From positions 1 through 64,000 of the forward strand of contig NZ_JAMKFE010000019.1 in assembly GCF_023721835.1 (NCBI RefSeq): DNA of 64,000 nucleotides, in the 5' to 3' direction. The DNA comes from Caldimonas mangrovi. Lineage in GTDB: Bacteria; Pseudomonadota; Gammaproteobacteria; Burkholderiales; Burkholderiaceae_C. The number at the start of each line of letters is the position of its first letter. The stretch's first letter is position 1. The notes under the pieces are model-generated. The model ran no database searches. It was not told the DNA's origin and was given only the letters and a program-made list of their open reading frames with translations. This document shows positions 43,477 through 53,142 of the stretch, one piece after another. A program made the translations under genes and the position numbers.

Positions 43477-44913
43477 TCATGCCAGCGTGTAGGCGGTCTT
43501 GACGGTGGTGTAGAACTCCGCCGCGTAGGCACCCTGCTCGCGCGGGCCGTAGCTCGAGCCCTTGCGTCCGCCGAACGGCACATGCGGGTCGACGCCGGCG
43601 GTGGGCAGGTTCACCATCACCATGCCGGCCTGCAGTTGCCGCTTGAAATGCGAGGCCTGCTTCAGCGAGCGCGTGCACACGCCTGCGCACAGGCCGAACG
43701 GCGTGTCGTTGGCCAGGGCCAGCGCATGCTCGGCGTCGTCGGCGCGCAGCACGCAGGCCACCGGGCCGAAGATCTCCTCGCGGGCGATGCGGTGCTGAGG
43801 CTGGGCCAGGAACAGCGCCGGTGCCAGGTAGTGGCCGCGTGTCTCGCGCTCGATCAGTTCGCCGCCGCACAGCAACTCGGCCCCTTCGCTGCGCCCGATG
43901 TCGATATAACCGCGCACCGTCTCGAGCTGGCGCGCATCGACCACCGGCCCGATCTCGGTGCCGCGCTTCAGTGCGTGATCGACCTTCAGCTTGCGCACCC
44001 GCTCGCGCAGCCGGTCGACGAAGGCCTGGTGCACGGGCGCCTCGACGATCAGGCGGCTGGACGCGGTGCAACGCTGGCCGGTGGAGAAGTACGCGCCTTG
44101 CACCGCGCACTCGACGGCCTGGTCCATGTCCGCGTCGGCCAGCACGATCAGCGGGTTCTTGCCGCCCATCTCGAGCTGCACCTTGGCGCGGCGCGCGCTT
44201 GCCGCGGCCAGGATACCCTCGCCCACCGGCACCGAGCCGGTGAAGCTGATGGCGTCCACCAGCGGGCTGTCGACCAGCGTCTGGCCCACCATGCGGCCGC
44301 TGCCCATCACGAGGTTGAACACACCGGCCGGCAGCCCCGAGCGGGCGATGATCTCGGCCAGCGCAAAGGCGCAGGCAGGCACCAGCTCGGCCGGCTTGAA
44401 CACGACGCTGTTGCCCCAGGCAAGTGCGGGGGCGATCTTCCACGCCGGAATTGCGAGCGGGAAGTTCCACGGCGCGATCAGCGCGACGACACCGACCGGC
44501 TCGCGCGTGACTTCGACGTCCACGCCGGGCCGTACCGAAGGCAGCCGGTCGCCGCGCAGCCGCAGGGCTTCACCGGCGAAGAACTTGAAGATCATGCCGG
44601 CACGCGTCGCCTCGGCGATCGCTTCAGGCAGCGTCTTGCCCTCTTCGCGGGCCAGCAGCTTGCCGAGTTCCTCCTTGCGCGCGATCAGCTCGCTGCCAAT
44701 CGCATCCAGCACCTCGAAGCGCCGCTGAGGCGTGCTGTCGGCCCAGGCGCCGCGGGCATCGGCGGCGGCGCGCAGGGCCTGCTCGGTCTGGTTGGCGTCG
44801 GCCCGCGCGAACTCGCCCACCACGTCGGCCAGGTCCGACGGGTTCTCGCTGACGCCGATGGTCACGCCGGTTTCCCAGCGGCCGTTGATGTAGTGCTTGA
44901 AGAGCTGCGCCAT
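43477..44913 (-). CDS. 2-oxoglutarate semialdehyde (2,5-dioxovalerate) dehydrogenase
   Basis: A 478-residue aldehyde dehydrogenase. Cofactor and catalytic motifs: PWNFPLAIPAWKIAPAL (Asn), FKPAELVP, SFTGSVPVGEGI, the Glu in QLEMGGKNP, and the catalytic Cys in STGQRCTASSR. Context next to AraD1 identifies the substrate as 2-oxoglutarate semialdehyde, giving 2-oxoglutarate, the end of the oxidative arabinose route. AAGGAC precedes ATG 44913, 11 bp after the araD1 stop. Confidence 0.92.
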   Translation of the reverse strand: MAQLFKHYINGRWETGVTIGVSENPSDLADVVGEFARADANQTEQALRAAADARGAWADSTPQRRFEVLDAIGSELIARKEELGKLLAREEGKTLPEAIAEATRAGMIFKFFAGEALRLRGDRLPSVRPGVDVEVTREPVGVVALIAPWNFPLAIPAWKIAPALAWGNSVVFKPAELVPACAFALAEIIARSGLPAGVFNLVMGSGRMVGQTLVDSPLVDAISFTGSVPVGEGILAAASARRAKVQLEMGGKNPLIVLADADMDQAVECAVQGAYFSTGQRCTASSRLIVEAPVHQAFVDRLRERVRKLKVDHALKRGTEIGPVVDARQLETVRGYIDIGRSEGAELLCGGELIERETRGHYLAPALFLAQPQHRIAREEIFGPVACVLRADDAEHALALANDTPFGLCAGVCTRSLKQASHFKRQLQAGMVMVNLPTAGVDPHVPFGGRKGSSYGPREQGAYAAEFYTTVKTAYTLA

Positions 44914-44924
44914 CGTTGCCGTCC

Positions 44925-45923
44925 TTACAGCGCGCGCACGCCACCCGCCGCGAAGCGGCGCTCGTCGACCACCAGCGGGTTCACGAGCGGCGCGCCGAGC
45001 GCCGGCTGCTCGATCTCGAACCGGTCGCCCGGCTGCAGCCGCACGCCGTCGGCGAAGCTCAGCGTGGCGGTGCCGAAGAAGTGCAGGTGCACGTCGCCCG
45101 GGCGGCGGTGCTGCGCGTACTTGAAGTGGTGGTATTCCAGGTTCTCGATCGTGTGGCACATGTTGGCCTCGCCGGTGGCGAAAGGCTTGCGCCAGACGAT
45201 CTCGCCGCCGCGCCGGATGCGGCTTTCGCCCTGCAGGTCGGCCGGCAGCGCGCCGGTGCGCAGCTCGGGCCCCACGGCGCAGGCGCGCAGCTTCGAATGC
45301 GCGAGATAGAGGTAGTTCTGCCGCTCGGTCACATGGTCGGAGAACTCGTTGCCGAGCGCGAAGCCGAGGCGGTGCGGCGTGCCGTCCGGGCCGATCAGGT
45401 ACAGCCCCACCAGCTCCGGTTCTTCGCCGGCATCGAGCGCGAATGCGGGCGACACCAGCGGCGCGCCGGGCGGCGTGACGATGCTGCCATCGCCCTTGTA
45501 GAACCATTCCGGCTGCACGCCCGGTGTGCCGGCGGCCGGACGCCCGCCTTCGAGGCCCCACTTGAACATGCGCATCGAGTCGGACAGCGCGGCTTCGTCG
45601 CCGGCCACCTTCTGGTGCATGGCGTCGCGCGTGGCCGCGCTGCCGAGGTGGGTCAGGCCGGTGCCGGTCACCAGGCAGTGGGCCGGGTCGGGATGGGTGA
45701 GCGGCGACAGCAAGCGCTGCTCATCCAGCAGCACCGGGTACGGCAAGGCCTCTTCCAGCCGCGGCAGGACCAGCGTTTCGAGCGTGGTGCGCGCTTCGAT
45801 CGCGGCCCGCGCCAGCGCGTAGGTCGATTCGGCGCCCGCCACCCGGTGCACCTGCTGGCCATCGGCGCTGACCACGCCGACCTGCAGGCGGCCCTGGACA
45901 TCGCGGTACTGGATCAGTCGCAT
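44925..45923 (-). CDS. araD1: 2-keto-3-deoxy-L-arabonate dehydratase AraD1 / GguC
   Basis: A 332-residue fumarylacetoacetate hydrolase-superfamily protein. Features include VTGTGLTHLGSAATRD, EPELVGLYLIGPDGTPHRLGFALGNEFSDHVTE with the metal-binding acidic residues, and KLRACAVGPEL. This subgroup (GguC in Agrobacterium, AraD1 elsewhere) dehydrates 2-keto-3-deoxy-L-arabonate to 2-oxoglutarate semialdehyde. First gene of the long leftward operon. Confidence 0.9.
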   Translation of the reverse strand: MRLIQYRDVQGRLQVGVVSADGQQVHRVAGAESTYALARAAIEARTTLETLVLPRLEEALPYPVLLDEQRLLSPLTHPDPAHCLVTGTGLTHLGSAATRDAMHQKVAGDEAALSDSMRMFKWGLEGGRPAAGTPGVQPEWFYKGDGSIVTPPGAPLVSPAFALDAGEEPELVGLYLIGPDGTPHRLGFALGNEFSDHVTERQNYLYLAHSKLRACAVGPELRTGALPADLQGESRIRRGGEIVWRKPFATGEANMCHTIENLEYHHFKYAQHRRPGDVHLHFFGTATLSFADGVRLQPGDRFEIEQPALGAPLVNPLVVDERRFAAGGVRAL

Positions 45924-46025
45924 CTCGTCTCCGTCTTGGCGCGGCCGTGCAGGCCGCGCTCTTTTGTGGTTGACGCATCGTAAGGAGGGGACCGATAACT
46001 TTCTAATAGTTTTTCAGCGTGGACC

Positions 46026-46045
46026 GATATACGATTTTGGATATC
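46026..46045. promoter_or_regulatory. Inverted repeat GATAT-N10-ATATC in the araD1/LysR intergenic region
   Basis: The AT-rich 140-bp gap between divergent araD1 and the LysR-type gene contains GATAT-ACGATTTTGG-ATATC and an AACT-N7-AGTT repeat (about 45997-46011). Both are of a size suited to a LysR-type regulator; binding is inferred. Confidence 0.5.
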
Positions 46046-46063
46046 TCCTGAACCACCTGCCTC

Positions 46064-47023
46064 ATGACCAACTACACCCACTGGTTCATCCGCGCCCGCC
46101 TGAAGACCCGGCAGCTGCTGCTGCTGATCGCGCTGGAGGAAGAGGGCAACATCCATCGCGCCGCGCAGGTGCTCAACATGACGCAGCCAGCCGCATCCAA
46201 GCTGCTGAAGGACCTGGAGGAGATGCTGGGCGTCGAGCTGTTCCAGCGGCTGCCGCGCGGCATGCGGCCCACCTGGTACGGCGAGACGATGATCCGCCAC
46301 GCCCGCATGGCACTGGCGAACCTGTCCCAGGCGCACGACGAGATCGAGGCCTTGAAGGCCGGCCGCTTCGGCCAGGTCAGCGTCGGCGCCATCACCGCGC
46401 CCGGCATGGCGCTGCTGCCGGCCGCCGTGGCGCAGGTCAAGCAGGAGCATCCCAACCTGAACGTGTCGGTGGCGATCGAGAGCAGCGACGTGCTGATGGA
46501 ACGGCTGGCCCAGGGCAAGCTCGACCTGGTGGTGGGCCGCCTGTTCGAGCGTCACGACAAGAGCGGCCTGCGCTACGACGCGCTCGCCGAGGAGCCGGTG
46601 TGCGCGATGGTGCGCCCCGGTCACCCGCTGCTCGGCGTCGCCCGGCTGGGCCTGCGCGACCTGGTCCACACCGGCTGGATCGTGCCGCCCACCGGCAGCG
46701 TGCTGCGGCATCGCTTCGAGCTGATGTTCCAGGAGGAAGGGCTGGAGGCACCGATCAACCTGGTCGAGAGCCAGGCACTGCTGTTCGTGACCAAGATGCT
46801 GCAGCAGAGCGACATGGTGGCGGTCGTGGCAGCCGATGTCGGGCGCTATTACGCCGAGCACGGGCTGGTGACGGTGCTGCCGATCGCGCTGCCGTGCAAG
46901 ATGGATGCGTTCGGGTTGATCACCCGCACGGACCGGTTGTTGTCACCGGCGGCGAAAGTGATGCTGCGGGCCGTGCGCAATGCGGCGGTTTCCGTCTACG
47001 GCGTCCGGCTGGCGGAAGGTTAG
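46064..47023 (+). CDS. LysR-family regulator, GbpR-like
   Basis: A 319-residue LysR regulator: an N-terminal helix-turn-helix (LEEEGNIHRAAQVLNMTQPAASKLLKDLE split at 25-54) and a periplasmic-binding-type effector domain (about 95-300, VSVGAITAPGMALLPAAVAQV). The sequence is of the GbpR type that controls chvE-ggu sugar uptake in related organisms. Divergent from araD1, so it most likely regulates the operon in response to arabinose or galactose. Confidence 0.9.
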   Translation: MTNYTHWFIRARLKTRQLLLLIALEEEGNIHRAAQVLNMTQPAASKLLKDLEEMLGVELFQRLPRGMRPTWYGETMIRHARMALANLSQAHDEIEALKAGRFGQVSVGAITAPGMALLPAAVAQVKQEHPNLNVSVAIESSDVLMERLAQGKLDLVVGRLFERHDKSGLRYDALAEEPVCAMVRPGHPLLGVARLGLRDLVHTGWIVPPTGSVLRHRFELMFQEEGLEAPINLVESQALLFVTKMLQQSDMVAVVAADVGRYYAEHGLVTVLPIALPCKMDAFGLITRTDRLLSPAAKVMLRAVRNAAVSVYGVRLAEG

Positions 47024-47053
47024 GCGCCCGCTGCCGCGCCTTGCGGCTGGCCC

Positions 47054-47863
47054 TCAACTCCAGCCGGCATCCACCTTGAACTCCTGCGCCGTACACATCC
47101 TTCCCTCGTCCGCCGCGAGGAACAACACCATGTTCGCCACGTCCTCCCCCGCCAGGCGATCCGGCAGGCACTGATTCCGTTCCAGCTCCCGCTCGCCTTC
47201 GGGCGTGAGCCACAACGTCACCTGCCGCTCGGTCATCACCCACCCCGGCGATACCGTGTTGACGCGGATGCGATCGCGCCCCAACGGCACCGCCAGCCCG
47301 CGCGTCAACCCGTCCACCGACGACTTCGCGATGGCGTAGCAGGGATAGGCCCCTGCCTTGGTCTGCCAGCCGGTGGAGCCGAGGTTGACGATGGCGCCGC
47401 CGCCGCGCCGCCGCATCCCGGGCACCACCGCCTGGATCGCGAAGAACGCCGGGCGCTGGTTGATCGCCATGCGCTCGTCCCAGTACTCGGGCGTCACCGA
47501 CTCCAGCGTGTGCCGGTCGTCGCTGGCGACGTTGTTGACCAGCGCATGGAAGTCGCCGAACTCTGCGGCGGCATCACGCACCGCGGCCTGCAATGCGGCC
47601 ACGTCGCGCACGTCGCACACGCGCCACCACACGCGGTGGCCCTCGCCTTCGAGCTGCCGCGCCAATGCGGCGCTGGCGGCCTCGGCCACGTCGACGAAGG
47701 CCACCGGTGCGCCCTGGCGTGCGAAGGCCGCCACGATGGCGGCGCCGATACCGCTGCCGCCGCCGGTGACGAACACCGGCCGGCCGTTCAGGCTGGGGTA
47801 GCGGGCCGCGACGGCCTCGGGGGAAGTGCTGTCCAAGGAAGTCTCCTGAAAGGCATGTGACAT
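47054..47863 (-). CDS. Short-chain dehydrogenase, probable sugar 1-dehydrogenase
   Basis: A 269-residue SDR with the NAD(P) motif TGGGSGIG (about 34-41), NNVASDDRH (NNAG-like), and catalytic Tyr and Lys in YAIAK. Proteins of this kind near araC/araB oxidise L-arabinose or D-galactose to the lactone; that activity is inferred from context. ATG 47863 has no clear ribosome site, whereas TTG 47836 follows CAGGAG with 6 nt spacing and would shorten the protein by 9 residues. Confidence 0.85.
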   Translation of the reverse strand: MSHAFQETSLDSTSPEAVAARYPSLNGRPVFVTGGGSGIGAAIVAAFARQGAPVAFVDVAEAASAALARQLEGEGHRVWWRVCDVRDVAALQAAVRDAAAEFGDFHALVNNVASDDRHTLESVTPEYWDERMAINQRPAFFAIQAVVPGMRRRGGGAIVNLGSTGWQTKAGAYPCYAIAKSSVDGLTRGLAVPLGRDRIRVNTVSPGWVMTERQVTLWLTPEGERELERNQCLPDRLAGEDVANMVLFLAADEGRMCTAQEFKVDAGWS

Positions 47864-47873
47864 ATGAATTTAG

Positions 47874-47914
47874 ATATCAATGAAGGCGTTCTTTTTATTT
47901 TTCCAATATCAATG
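47874..47914. promoter_or_regulatory. Direct repeat ATATCAATG between divergent sugar genes
   Basis: ATATCAATG occurs at 47874-47882 and 47906-47914, 32 bp apart (three helical turns), in the AT-rich gap between the SDR and the dehydratase gene. The ATATC core also appears at 46041-46045, suggesting one regulator for both divergent regions. Confidence 0.45.
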
Positions 47915-47967
47915 TGCAGCGATACGATGCCTCGCGTCAAGAGCCTCGATGAAGAAAGACGCGCCGC

Positions 47968-49707
47968 ATGGACGACAACAGCAACGAATCGAAGAAGAAG
48001 CCGTTTCGCCGCAGCCACGCCTGGTTCGGGCGGCAGGACCGCGACGGCTTCGTGCACCGCAGCTGGATCAAGAACCAGGGCTACCCGCACGACCTGCTCG
48101 ACGGCCGGCCGGTGATCGGCATCTGCAATACCTGGAGCGAGCTGACGCCTTGCAACGGCCATTTCCGCGAGCTGGCCGAGTTCGTCAAGCGCGGCGTCTA
48201 CGAGGCCGGCGGCTTTCCGTTGGAGTTCCCGGTCATGTCGCTCGGCGAAACGCAGCTGCGGCCGACCGCGATGCTGTTTCGCAATCTCGCCAGCATGGAC
48301 GTCGAAGAGTCCATCCGCGGCAACCCGATCGACGGCGTGGTGCTGCTGATGGGCTGCGACAAGACCACGCCGGCGCTGATGATGGGGGCGGCCAGCTGCG
48401 ACCTGCCGACCATCGGCCTGTCGGGCGGGCCGATGCTGAACGGCAAGTTCCGCGGCAAGGACATCGGCTCGGGCACCGGCGTGTGGCAGATGAGCGAGAT
48501 GGTACGTGCCGGCGAGATGACGATGGACGAGTTCACGCAGGCCGAGAGCTGCATGCACCGCTCCAAGGGCAGCTGCATGACCATGGGCACCGCGTCGACG
48601 ATGGCATCGATGGTCGAGGCGCTGGGCATGTCGCTGCCGGAGAACGCCGCCATTCCTGCCGCCGACACGCGTCGCAACCGGCTGGCGCAGTTGACCGGCC
48701 GGCGCATCGTCGAGATGGTGAAGGAAGACCTGCGCATGTCGCAGATCCTCACGCGCGAGGCCTTCGAGAATGCCATCCGTACCAACGCCGCGATCGGCGG
48801 CTCGACCAACGCGGTGATCCACCTGCTCGCACTGGCCGGGCGCATCGGCGTGCCGCTGTCGCTCGACGACTGGGACCGCCTGGGCGCTGAAGTGCCTTGC
48901 CTGGTCGACCTGCAACCCTCGGGCCGCTTCCTGATGGAAGACTTTTTCTACGCCGGGGGGCTGCCCGCGGTGATGCGCGAAATCCAGCACCTGCTGCACC
49001 CGGGCGCCCTCACCGTCAACGGCAAGATGCAGGGCGAGAACATCGCCGCGGCGCCATGCTGGAACCGCGAGGTGATCCGACCCTACGCCGAGCCGTTCAA
49101 GCCGGCGGCCGGCATCGCGGTGCTGCGCGGCAACCTGGCGCCCGACGGCGCCGTCATCAAGCCGTCGGCCGCTTCGGCGCATCTGCTGAAGCACCGCGGC
49201 CGCGCCGTGGTGTTCGAGAGCATCGAGGACTTCCACGCCCGCATCGACGACGAGTCGCTCGACGTCGACGAGACCTGCATGCTGGTGCTGAAGAACTGCG
49301 GCCCGCGCGGCTACCCGGGCATGGCCGAGGTCGGCAACATGCCGCTGCCGCCCAAGGTCTTGCGCAAGGGCATCACCGACATGGTGCGCATCTCGGACGC
49401 GCGCATGAGCGGCACGGCCTACGGCACCGTGGTGCTGCACACCTCGCCCGAAGCGGCCGCCGGCGGACCGCTGGCGCTGGTGCGCAATGGCGACATGATC
49501 GAACTGGACGTCGCGGCACGCCGGCTGCATCTCGACGTGACAGACGAGGAGCTGGCACGTCGCCGTGTCGACTGGCTGCCGCCCGAGCCGCCGAAGCGCG
49601 GCTGGTACAAACTGTATGTCGACCATGTGCAGCAGGCCCACCTGGGCGCGGACCTGGACTTCCTGGTCGGTGGCAGTGGGGCCGGCATTCCCCGTGATTC
49701 GCATTGA
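47968..49707 (+). CDS. araC: IlvD/Edd-family L-arabonate dehydratase
   Basis: A 579-residue iron-sulfur dehydratase. The three cluster-binding cysteines lie in CNTWSELTPCN, LMGCDKTTPA and GSCMTMGTASTM; IGGSTNAVIHLLA and SDARMSGTAYGTVVLH are the substrate and dimer-interface motifs. The subgroup is pentonate/hexonate dehydratase rather than dihydroxyacid dehydratase. It would convert L-arabonate (and probably D-galactonate) to the 2-keto-3-deoxy acid. The name araC here refers to the dehydratase, not the regulator. Confidence 0.9.
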   Translation: MDDNSNESKKKPFRRSHAWFGRQDRDGFVHRSWIKNQGYPHDLLDGRPVIGICNTWSELTPCNGHFRELAEFVKRGVYEAGGFPLEFPVMSLGETQLRPTAMLFRNLASMDVEESIRGNPIDGVVLLMGCDKTTPALMMGAASCDLPTIGLSGGPMLNGKFRGKDIGSGTGVWQMSEMVRAGEMTMDEFTQAESCMHRSKGSCMTMGTASTMASMVEALGMSLPENAAIPAADTRRNRLAQLTGRRIVEMVKEDLRMSQILTREAFENAIRTNAAIGGSTNAVIHLLALAGRIGVPLSLDDWDRLGAEVPCLVDLQPSGRFLMEDFFYAGGLPAVMREIQHLLHPGALTVNGKMQGENIAAAPCWNREVIRPYAEPFKPAAGIAVLRGNLAPDGAVIKPSAASAHLLKHRGRAVVFESIEDFHARIDDESLDVDETCMLVLKNCGPRGYPGMAEVGNMPLPPKVLRKGITDMVRISDARMSGTAYGTVVLHTSPEAAAGGPLALVRNGDMIELDVAARRLHLDVTDEELARRRVDWLPPEPPKRGWYKLYVDHVQQAHLGADLDFLVGGSGAGIPRDSH

Positions 49708-49843
49708 GGGCCCGCCCGCGAAGCACCTTCGGCGGTCTCGCAGGCCGCACCGCACCGGGGACCGTTCGGCCCTTCGTCCGGCATTGCACGGCCGTAGCCG
49801 CCCGGAAGTGAAATACTGAACCCTGCTTTCGCAGAGGAACCTC

Positions 49844-50764
49844 ATGGCGCACACACCGGCCCCCGAACTGCTCAGCGACATCCTCGCCGTCTGGCCCGCG
49901 GGCGCGGTGCTCGGAGAAGGCACCTGCTGGTCCGAACGCAAGCAGGCGCTGTACTGGGTCGACATCCTCGGGCAGCTGCTGTACCGCTACACCCCCGCCA
50001 CCGGGCAGCGCGAGACCTGGCGCTTCGACGACACGATCTCGGCGGTCGCCGAGCGGGCCGACGAGCCCGGGCTGATCGTCACGCTGCGGCGCGGCTTCGC
50101 CTTCTTCGACCCGGACGCGGTCGAAGGCCACGGCCGCCTGCAGCGGCTGCACGAACCCGAGCCCGAGCGCACCGGCAACCGCTTCAACGACGGCAAATGC
50201 GACGCGCAAGGCCGCTTCTGGGGCGGCACGATGGACTACGGCGGCGAGGCGCCGACCGGCGCGTTGTATCGCTACGAGCCCAATGGTCGCTGCACGCGCG
50301 TGCTCGATGCCGGCTTCCCGGTCACCAACGGCCCCACGTGGTCGTTGGACGGCCGCACGATCTTCGTCAACGACACCGCACGCAACCGCATCCACGCCTT
50401 CGACGTCGATCCGGCCAGCGGCGAGCTGTCGAACGCGCGCCTGTGGCTGCGCTTCGCGCCCGGCGACGGCTACCCCGACGGCATGACCACCGATGCCGCC
50501 GGGCGGCTGTGGATCGCCCACTGGGGCGCCGCCTGCGTCACCTGCCACGACCCGCACGACGGTGCAGAACTGCTGCGCGTGCCGCTGCCGACCGACCACA
50601 TCACCAACGTCGCCTTCGGCGGCCCCGAGCTGTCGACGCTGTTCATCACCAGCGCACGCTTCAAGCTGGGCGAGGCGCAGTTGAAGGCGCAGCCGCTGGC
50701 GGGCGCGCTGTTCTCGGTCGAGACCGACGCGCGGGGGCTGCCGGCGCACCGTTACGCCGGCTGA
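49844..50764 (+). CDS. araB: SMP-30/gluconolactonase family L-arabinolactonase
   Basis: A 306-residue six-bladed propeller lactonase. Metal-site residues appear in LGEGTCWSE (Glu), GNRFNDGKCDAQGRFW (Asn), NGPTWSLDG (Asn) and YPDGMTTDAAGRLWIAHW (Asp). It hydrolyses the aldonolactone made by the SDR enzyme. Located 136 bp after the dehydratase gene in the same direction. The gene name follows the non-phosphorylative arabinose pathway, not E. coli ribulokinase. Confidence 0.9.
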   Translation: MAHTPAPELLSDILAVWPAGAVLGEGTCWSERKQALYWVDILGQLLYRYTPATGQRETWRFDDTISAVAERADEPGLIVTLRRGFAFFDPDAVEGHGRLQRLHEPEPERTGNRFNDGKCDAQGRFWGGTMDYGGEAPTGALYRYEPNGRCTRVLDAGFPVTNGPTWSLDGRTIFVNDTARNRIHAFDVDPASGELSNARLWLRFAPGDGYPDGMTTDAAGRLWIAHWGAACVTCHDPHDGAELLRVPLPTDHITNVAFGGPELSTLFITSARFKLGEAQLKAQPLAGALFSVETDARGLPAHRYAG

Positions 50765-50875
50765 TCCTTCCGCCTCCGTATTGACCCACCCCCCTCTTCA
50801 GGGTGATCCAGCGCCGGCCTGCGCTGCCGATAGCCGAGTAGCGGGCGCTGCCTTTGCAGGGCTCAGGAGCATGGC

Positions 50876-52435
50876 ATGCGTTGGACACGTTCGGTTCGCA
50901 TCTGGCTGGCGATCCTGTTTGCAGGTTCCCTGCTGTCGGTGAGCTACCTCAGCGTCTCGGCCGCGTTGTCCAAGCAGGACATCGTTTCGGCGGCCGACGA
51001 CATGGGCATGGCGAAGGACCTGATCGCCGACATCTTGCCGCCGCCGATGTACATCATCGAGGCGCGCCTGGTGCTGAGCCAGACCGCCGAGGGCACGATG
51101 GAGCCGGCGCGCGCCGCCGCCGAGCTGGCGCGCCTGCGTACCGAGTACGACGCGCGGGTCGCGTACTGGCAGGCGACCGACGCCCGCGGGCTCGAGAAGT
51201 CGCTGCTCGGTGCCCAGCACCAGGCGGCCCAAGCGTTCTGGCAACGCCTCGAGAGCCGCCACCTCACCGAGCTGAAGGCCGGCCAGGCCGAAGGCGTGAA
51301 GACGGCCCTGCCCGAACTGCATGCGCTGTATCTGGCACACCGTGCCGGGGTCGACCAGACCGTCGCGCTGGGCAACGCCTTCGCGGCACAGACGGCGGCC
51401 GGCATGCGCTCGACCGCCGAGCACTCGCAGCGCCTGGGCCTGCTGGTCGCGCTGGTGTGTGCCGCCGCGCTGGCCGCAGTGTTCGCACTTGCGTCGCGCA
51501 CGATGTGGCGGCAGCTCGGCGCCGAGCCCTCGGTCGTGCGTCAGGTGGCCGACGCCATCGCGTCCGGCCAGCTCGACGTCAGCGTGCCCACCGCGCGCGC
51601 GCATCGGCACAGCGTCGTCGTCTCGCTGGAGACCATGCGCCGCTCGCTCGGCGCCATGGTCGACGAGATCCGCGGCAGCAGCGAACACGTCACGCAGGCG
51701 TCGGTGCAGATCGCCGCCGGCGCCCACGACCTGTCTGCGCGCACCGAGCAGCAGGCCGCCGCCGTCGAGCAGACCAAGGCCACCACCGACGCGATGGTGC
51801 AAGGCTCGCAGGACTCGGCGCTGCGCGCCGGGCGGTGCGCCGACGACGCACAACAGGTGCGCCAGCACGCCGAGCAGGCCCGCGCCACCGTGCAGGGCGC
51901 GGTGGCGTCGGTGGCGCAGGCCGCCAGTTGCGCCGGCGACATCCGCAAGGTGGTCGACACCGTCGAAGCGCTGGCGTGGCAGACCAACCTGCTCGCGATC
52001 AATGCAGCGATCGAGGCCGCGCGGGCGGGCGAAGCGGGCCGCGGTTTTGCTGTCGTCGCGCAGGAGGTGCGGCAGCTGTCCCAGGGCACCAACCAGGCGG
52101 CCGGCACGATCCGTGAGCTGGCGCTGCGCACCGAAGGCTCGCTGGCCGAAGCGATGGGCCGCGCCGACGCCGCGGCGCAACGTGTCGGCGGGCTGGCCGA
52201 TGGCATCGACCACCTGACCCAGGAAGTCGCCACCATCGCGCGCACGACCGGCGACACGATTACCGCGCTGTCGGAAACCGCAGCCGCAATGCGCCAGCTC
52301 GACGACATGACCCAGCGCAACGCGGCACTGGTTGAACAGACGGCCGCGGCCTCCGCATCCTCGCGCCAGCAGGCGCAACGCCTGATCGAAATGCTGGCTC
52401 GGTTCCGGCTGGCGCCGGCGACGGCCAAGGCCTGA
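50876..52435 (+). CDS. Methyl-accepting chemotaxis protein
   Basis: A 519-residue chemoreceptor: membrane helix 1 (about 9-31), a periplasmic four-helix-type sensor, helix 2 (about 184-206), then a HAMP-like and signalling domain. The hairpin tip contains [40 protein letters not shown] in order, with Ala-Trp replacing the usual Ile-Ala/Phe pair. No pentapeptide for CheR tethering is seen. GGAG precedes the start by 6 nt. It may detect sugars or acids related to the adjacent cluster. Confidence 0.9.
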   Translation: MRWTRSVRIWLAILFAGSLLSVSYLSVSAALSKQDIVSAADDMGMAKDLIADILPPPMYIIEARLVLSQTAEGTMEPARAAAELARLRTEYDARVAYWQATDARGLEKSLLGAQHQAAQAFWQRLESRHLTELKAGQAEGVKTALPELHALYLAHRAGVDQTVALGNAFAAQTAAGMRSTAEHSQRLGLLVALVCAAALAAVFALASRTMWRQLGAEPSVVRQVADAIASGQLDVSVPTARAHRHSVVVSLETMRRSLGAMVDEIRGSSEHVTQASVQIAAGAHDLSARTEQQAAAVEQTKATTDAMVQGSQDSALRAGRCADDAQQVRQHAEQARATVQGAVASVAQAASCAGDIRKVVDTVEALAWQTNLLAINAAIEAARAGEAGRGFAVVAQEVRQLSQGTNQAAGTIRELALRTEGSLAEAMGRADAAAQRVGGLADGIDHLTQEVATIARTTGDTITALSETAAAMRQLDDMTQRNAALVEQTAAASASSRQQAQRLIEMLARFRLAPATAKA

Positions 52436-52533
52436 ACCGGGTCCTTGGCGGCCCTGAACGCCCATTCACGCCGTTCCCTGCGGCTGCCGGCGGCCGTATG
52501 CTGCGCGCACACCCACACCAGGAGAGGTCGCGC

Positions 52534-53142
52534 ATGCACACCCCCCTCACCCGCCGGCAGCTGCTGGCCGCCCTGCTGCTGGCGTCCGTCGCGGACGCGG
52601 CCAGCGCCGCACCGCGGTCGGTCGACGCGACCCAGCTGGTGCGCTCGGCCCGCGAGCAGGTCGGCGTCACGCTGGGCTACGATCCGCGCTACCAGCGCCT
52701 GGCCTACCCCGGCGGCGATGTCCCGCGCGAGACCGGCGTCTGCACCGACGTCGTGATCCGGGCACTTCGCGCGCAGCGCATCGACCTGCAAAAGGAAGTG
52801 CACGAAGACATGCGCGCGCACTTCGGCGCCTACCCCAGACAATGGGGCCTGAGCCGCCCGGACCGCAACATCGACCACCGCCGCGTGCCCAACCTGATGA
52901 CCTTCTTCAAGCGCCGCGGCCAGGCGCTGCCGGTCTCGCGCAGCGCCGCCGCCTACCGTCCGGGCGACATCGTCACCTGGGACCTGGGGCGCAACACGCC
53001 GCACATCGGCATCGTGTCCGATCGCAAGACCGCACAGGGCGAGCCGATGATCATCCACAACATCGGCGCCGGCACCCGCGAGGAAGGCGGGCTGTTCGCC
53101 TACCGGATCACCGGACACTACCGCATCACCGATCCACGCTGA
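52534..53142 (+). CDS. Exported DUF1287 protein
   Basis: A 202-residue protein with a signal peptide (RRQLLAALLLASVADAASAA), then the DUF1287 pattern: ETGVCTDVVIRALR, an HEDM...FGAYP stretch, DRNIDHRRVPNLMTFF and AYRPGDIVTWDLG with a final HIGIVSD and HNIGAGT. The Cys, His and Asp arrangement recalls NlpC/P60-like hydrolases. Its 3' end overlaps the convergent AraC-type gene by 25 bp. Confidence 0.88.
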   Translation: MHTPLTRRQLLAALLLASVADAASAAPRSVDATQLVRSAREQVGVTLGYDPRYQRLAYPGGDVPRETGVCTDVVIRALRAQRIDLQKEVHEDMRAHFGAYPRQWGLSRPDRNIDHRRVPNLMTFFKRRGQALPVSRSAAAYRPGDIVTWDLGRNTPHIGIVSDRKTAQGEPMIIHNIGAGTREEGGLFAYRITGHYRITDPR

